Source: UBA6265 sp964526965 (lineage in GTDB: Bacteria > Chloroflexota > Chloroflexia > Thermomicrobiales > UBA6265). Taken from it: a DNA stretch of 64,000 nucleotides. This document shows positions 61,823 through 64,000 of the stretch, one piece after another; within the stretch, counting starts at the first letter, position 1, and every line of letters begins with the position of its first letter. The stretch lies in NCBI GenBank assembly GCA_964526965.1, contig CAZGML010000013.1, positions 6,318-70,317 on the forward strand, read 5' to 3'. The position numbers and the translations under genes are program-made. The notes beneath the pieces are model-generated. The model saw nothing but the letters and a program-made list of their open reading frames with translations, was not told where the DNA came from and made no database searches.

Positions 61823-63114
61823 TTCGCCTCGGCCGGGGTGGCATATGGTGTTGAAGGGGTCGATGTAGAGCCTTCCATCCGGGAAGTAAGTACTTGCACG
61901 CCGGCATCGAGAACCGGGTCTGTTTCAGTCACCTGATCTCCGACGCTAATCTCCACATCGGGACGCACGCCCTCGCTTTGAATGCGCGATTTACTGGGGG
62001 TAAACCATTCTGCCACGGTAACCCGAAGGGTAGATCCATCAGAGAACTCATATATACGCTGCACGGACCCCTTGCCGAACGTGTTCTCTCCGACCAGTGT
62101 TGCCCGCTGGTAATCGCGCAAACTGCCGGCAACGATCTCCGCTGCGCTTGCGGTGGCGCCATCAGTCAACACAACCATTGGAAGGTCGAGCGGCTCTATG
62201 CCGTTGTCAGCTTCAATTTCCATCGGCACCATTTCGTCGCTACTGGCGATGTCTTCATACATGGCGGGTCCAACTGATGGATCAAGGAACCGGCCAAGTG
62301 TGTGCCGGGCAGCGACAACCCATCCACCGCCATTTCCGCGAAGATCGAGAATGACGCCTTCGGCACCTCGTTCGCGGATTTCCGCGATTGCAGCATCGAG
62401 GTCTTCAATTGTTGTGTCACCGAAAATGGAGATGCGGATGAGGGCGATGTTCGTATCCTCGATAAATTCCAGCGTAACAGAAGGAATCACGATTTCTTCC
62501 AGCGTGAGGTTGAGCGAAACAACATCACCAGATGACGGCCGGATTAGCGTAAGTGAAACTTCCGTACCAACTTCACCGCGAAGCATTCGGAGCACATCGT
62601 TGGCATCGGTCACTTGCACGCGAGCACCATTGATTTGTTCGATTACGTCTCCGCGCATTACACCTGCCTCGTCGGCAGGAGATTCAGGCACAACAGAGCT
62701 CACGAACGCAACATCGTGCTCCAGGATTACTTCGATGCCGACACCGCCATAGACTCCCTCGAGCCCTTCCTGCGCCGTATCCGACTCGTCCACGTCCAGG
62801 TAACGCGTGTAAACATCGCCAAGCGAGCCGAGGGCACCCTCAATTGCACCTTGCTCCATCGCTGCATCCAGCTCCTGGCGCTCTTCCTCATCGCTGGGCA
62901 GGTAGTAGTAATCATTCTCAATTACGCTGTAAACAGCTTCCAGGTCGGCAAAGTTGGACGGATCGTCGTTGCCGACTACGTAGCGCTCCACTACTACGCC
63001 GCCAACAAACCCACCGATGACCAGAACGAGGCAGAGGGCGACTGAACGCACAATCACCCGCGTTGGCACACGGGAACCCCGCTCTGACTTGAGTTCGTTC
63101 GACGTGGCATTCAT
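61819..63114 (-). CDS. S41 C-terminal processing peptidase
   Basis: This is a 431-residue CtpA/Prc-type serine protease. One membrane anchor (VALCLVLVIGGFVGGVVV), a linker with LGSLGDVYTRYLD, a PDZ domain (about 112-195: GVYGGVGIEVI, ESPADEAGVMRGDVI), and the catalytic core with LDLRGNGGGWV, Ser in TDGATASAAEI, and Lys in NTFGKGSVQ. It acts outside the membrane on C-termini of secreted proteins. It lies upstream of phoB in the same direction, but with no sign that they are one unit. Confidence 0.93.
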   Translation of the reverse strand: MNATSNELKSERGSRVPTRVIVRSVALCLVLVIGGFVGGVVVERYVVGNDDPSNFADLEAVYSVIENDYYYLPSDEEERQELDAAMEQGAIEGALGSLGDVYTRYLDVDESDTAQEGLEGVYGGVGIEVILEHDVAFVSSVVPESPADEAGVMRGDVIEQINGARVQVTDANDVLRMLRGEVGTEVSLTLIRPSSGDVVSLNLTLEEIVIPSVTLEFIEDTNIALIRISIFGDTTIEDLDAAIAEIRERGAEGVILDLRGNGGGWVVAARHTLGRFLDPSVGPAMYEDIASSDEMVPMEIEADNGIEPLDLPMVVLTDGATASAAEIVAGSLRDYQRATLVGENTFGKGSVQRIYEFSDGSTLRVTVAEWFTPSKSRIQSEGVRPDVEISVGDQVTETDPVLDAGVQVLTSRMEGSTSTPSTPYATPAEAN

Positions 63115-63168
63115 ACTGACTCCAACGAAATTTGAAACAACTCCGCAATAATACCGGAAGGATCGTAA

Positions 63169-63945
63169 ATGCTGCTCGTTGCCGACGTGGGAAACACCAA
63201 TGCCATGTTTGGCTTGTACGCGCCGGATTCACCTGAACCCCTGGCTACCGTCCGCACGGCAACACGGCATGATCGAATGCCTGATGAATGGTACGCGATT
63301 CTGCAGCCAATGCTCACCGCCCAGAATCAGAGTCTCACCGATGTCTCGGCATTCGTGCTGAGCAGCGTGGTTCCAACAGTGACACGGTGGTTGAGCGTAC
63401 TCTCGCGTAACAGGCTTGGCGTTGAACCGATTGTTGTGAGCTCGAAACTCGACCTCGGGTTGCCGATTGATGCCGACAATCCGGAAGAAGTCGGGGCGGA
63501 TCGCATCGTGAATTCACTGGCGGCGCTCGAAGCATACGGCGCACCGGTGATCGCCGTCGATTTCGGTACAGCGCTGAATTTCGATGTCGTCGATGAACGT
63601 GGGCATTACCTGGGCGGAGCTCTTGCTCCCGGCCTCGTGATCGCATTGGAAGCCATGACCTCGCGTGCGGCACGGCTCTTCTCCGTCGATTTGGTACCCC
63701 CGCCCAGCGCAATAGGCACGAATACGATCAATGCCATTCAGAGTGGGCTGGTACTCGGCTACATCTCCCTTGTTGAAGGGATGATCACCCACCTCTCTGC
63801 AGAGATATCCGGTTCGCCAAAAGTAGTCGTTACCGGCGGCTATGCGGAACTGTTCGCACAGAATTCCAATGTGATCGACGCATTCGAACCCAACCTGACC
63901 ATCAATGGCCTGCGCACGGTTTGGCAACGGGTCGGCAACGCCTAG
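63169..63945 (+). CDS. coaX: Type III pantothenate kinase
   Basis: CoaX (258 residues) phosphorylates pantothenate, the first step to coenzyme A. It is an ASKHA-fold kinase with LLVADVGNTNAMFGLY (phosphate 1 motif), EEVGADRIVNSLAALE, VIAVDFGTALNFDVVDERGHYLGGALAPGL, and VVVTGGYAEL. AAGGA lies about seven bases before ATG. It is divergent from the S41 gene and complete; only 55 bases remain to the window edge, with TATACT near 63980 as a possible -10. Confidence 0.95.
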   Translation: MLLVADVGNTNAMFGLYAPDSPEPLATVRTATRHDRMPDEWYAILQPMLTAQNQSLTDVSAFVLSSVVPTVTRWLSVLSRNRLGVEPIVVSSKLDLGLPIDADNPEEVGADRIVNSLAALEAYGAPVIAVDFGTALNFDVVDERGHYLGGALAPGLVIALEAMTSRAARLFSVDLVPPPSAIGTNTINAIQSGLVLGYISLVEGMITHLSAEISGSPKVVVTGGYAELFAQNSNVIDAFEPNLTINGLRTVWQRVGNA

Positions 63946-64000
63946 CCAGACTCTTCCCCACGAGCATACTGTGGACAATTCGGTATACTTCCTACAAACC

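Noticed and set aside
63946..64000. Promoter at the right edge
   Set aside because: TATACT is present but no convincing -35 and no downstream gene in view.

Overview
The window is a dense stretch of about 58 genes of bacterial chromosome, with moderately high G+C, frequent GTG/TTG starts and many stop/start overlaps. It has no rRNA, tRNA, CRISPR, phage or insertion-sequence signal that I can see. The gene set suggests a Chloroflexota bacterium, perhaps Thermomicrobia-like. Pointers are a tryptophan T-box leader, HspR-ClpB, the GlgE alpha-glucan pathway, an F420/flavin-type LLM oxidoreductase, a Tat-exported binding protein, secreted proteins with Ala/Thr/Ser/Pro-rich tracts, and no lipopolysaccharide genes. 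This placement is inference; no marker gene settles it.

Layout. 1-5.5 kb: end of an amidohydrolase, then a convergent trpEGDCF operon behind a Trp T-box and terminator. 5.5-12 kb: M42 peptidase, mutM, small unknowns, and a translationally coupled set lipid kinase-rsmA-ispE-exported protein. 12-21 kb: glgE, treS, maltokinase and a CvpA-like gene on the minus strand, then glgX on the plus strand. 21-27 kb: MarR regulator, NarL-type two-component pair, yajQ, a phospholipid pair (CDP-alcohol phosphatidyltransferase and acyltransferase) and a glycerophosphodiesterase. 27-35 kb: hspR-clpB behind a HAIR-like operator, a 45-residue membrane protein, a DUF3352/excalibur protein, a second M42 peptidase and a Tat solute-binding protein. 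35-41 kb: GH57 branching enzyme, malQ, SH3 lipoprotein and mreB. 41-45 kb: an operon MFS-LigB-RadC-LLM oxidoreductase. 45-53 kb: a large duplicated secreted protein, ftsY-ffh-dtxR, and convergent sprT-like/YesL-like/trmH. 53-62 kb: M14 carboxypeptidase with a degenerate receiver, then phoB-pstSCAB-phoU behind three evenly spaced TGTTAA boxes. 62-64 kb: S41 protease and coaX.

Functional themes. Three loci together encode much of a trehalose-to-glucan cycle: TreS and maltokinase make maltose-1-phosphate, GlgE polymerises it, GH57 branches the glucan, and GlgX and MalQ break it down. The phosphate locus has regulator, transporter and PhoU but no PhoR kinase nearby. The trp operon lacks trpB and trpA here. 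No wholly novel system stands out. The points most worth a second look are the 22-bp-spaced Pho-like repeats, the HAIR-like operator, a SprT-like protein whose HExxH reads EELMH, the receiver lacking its switch lysine, and several uncharacterised exported proteins.
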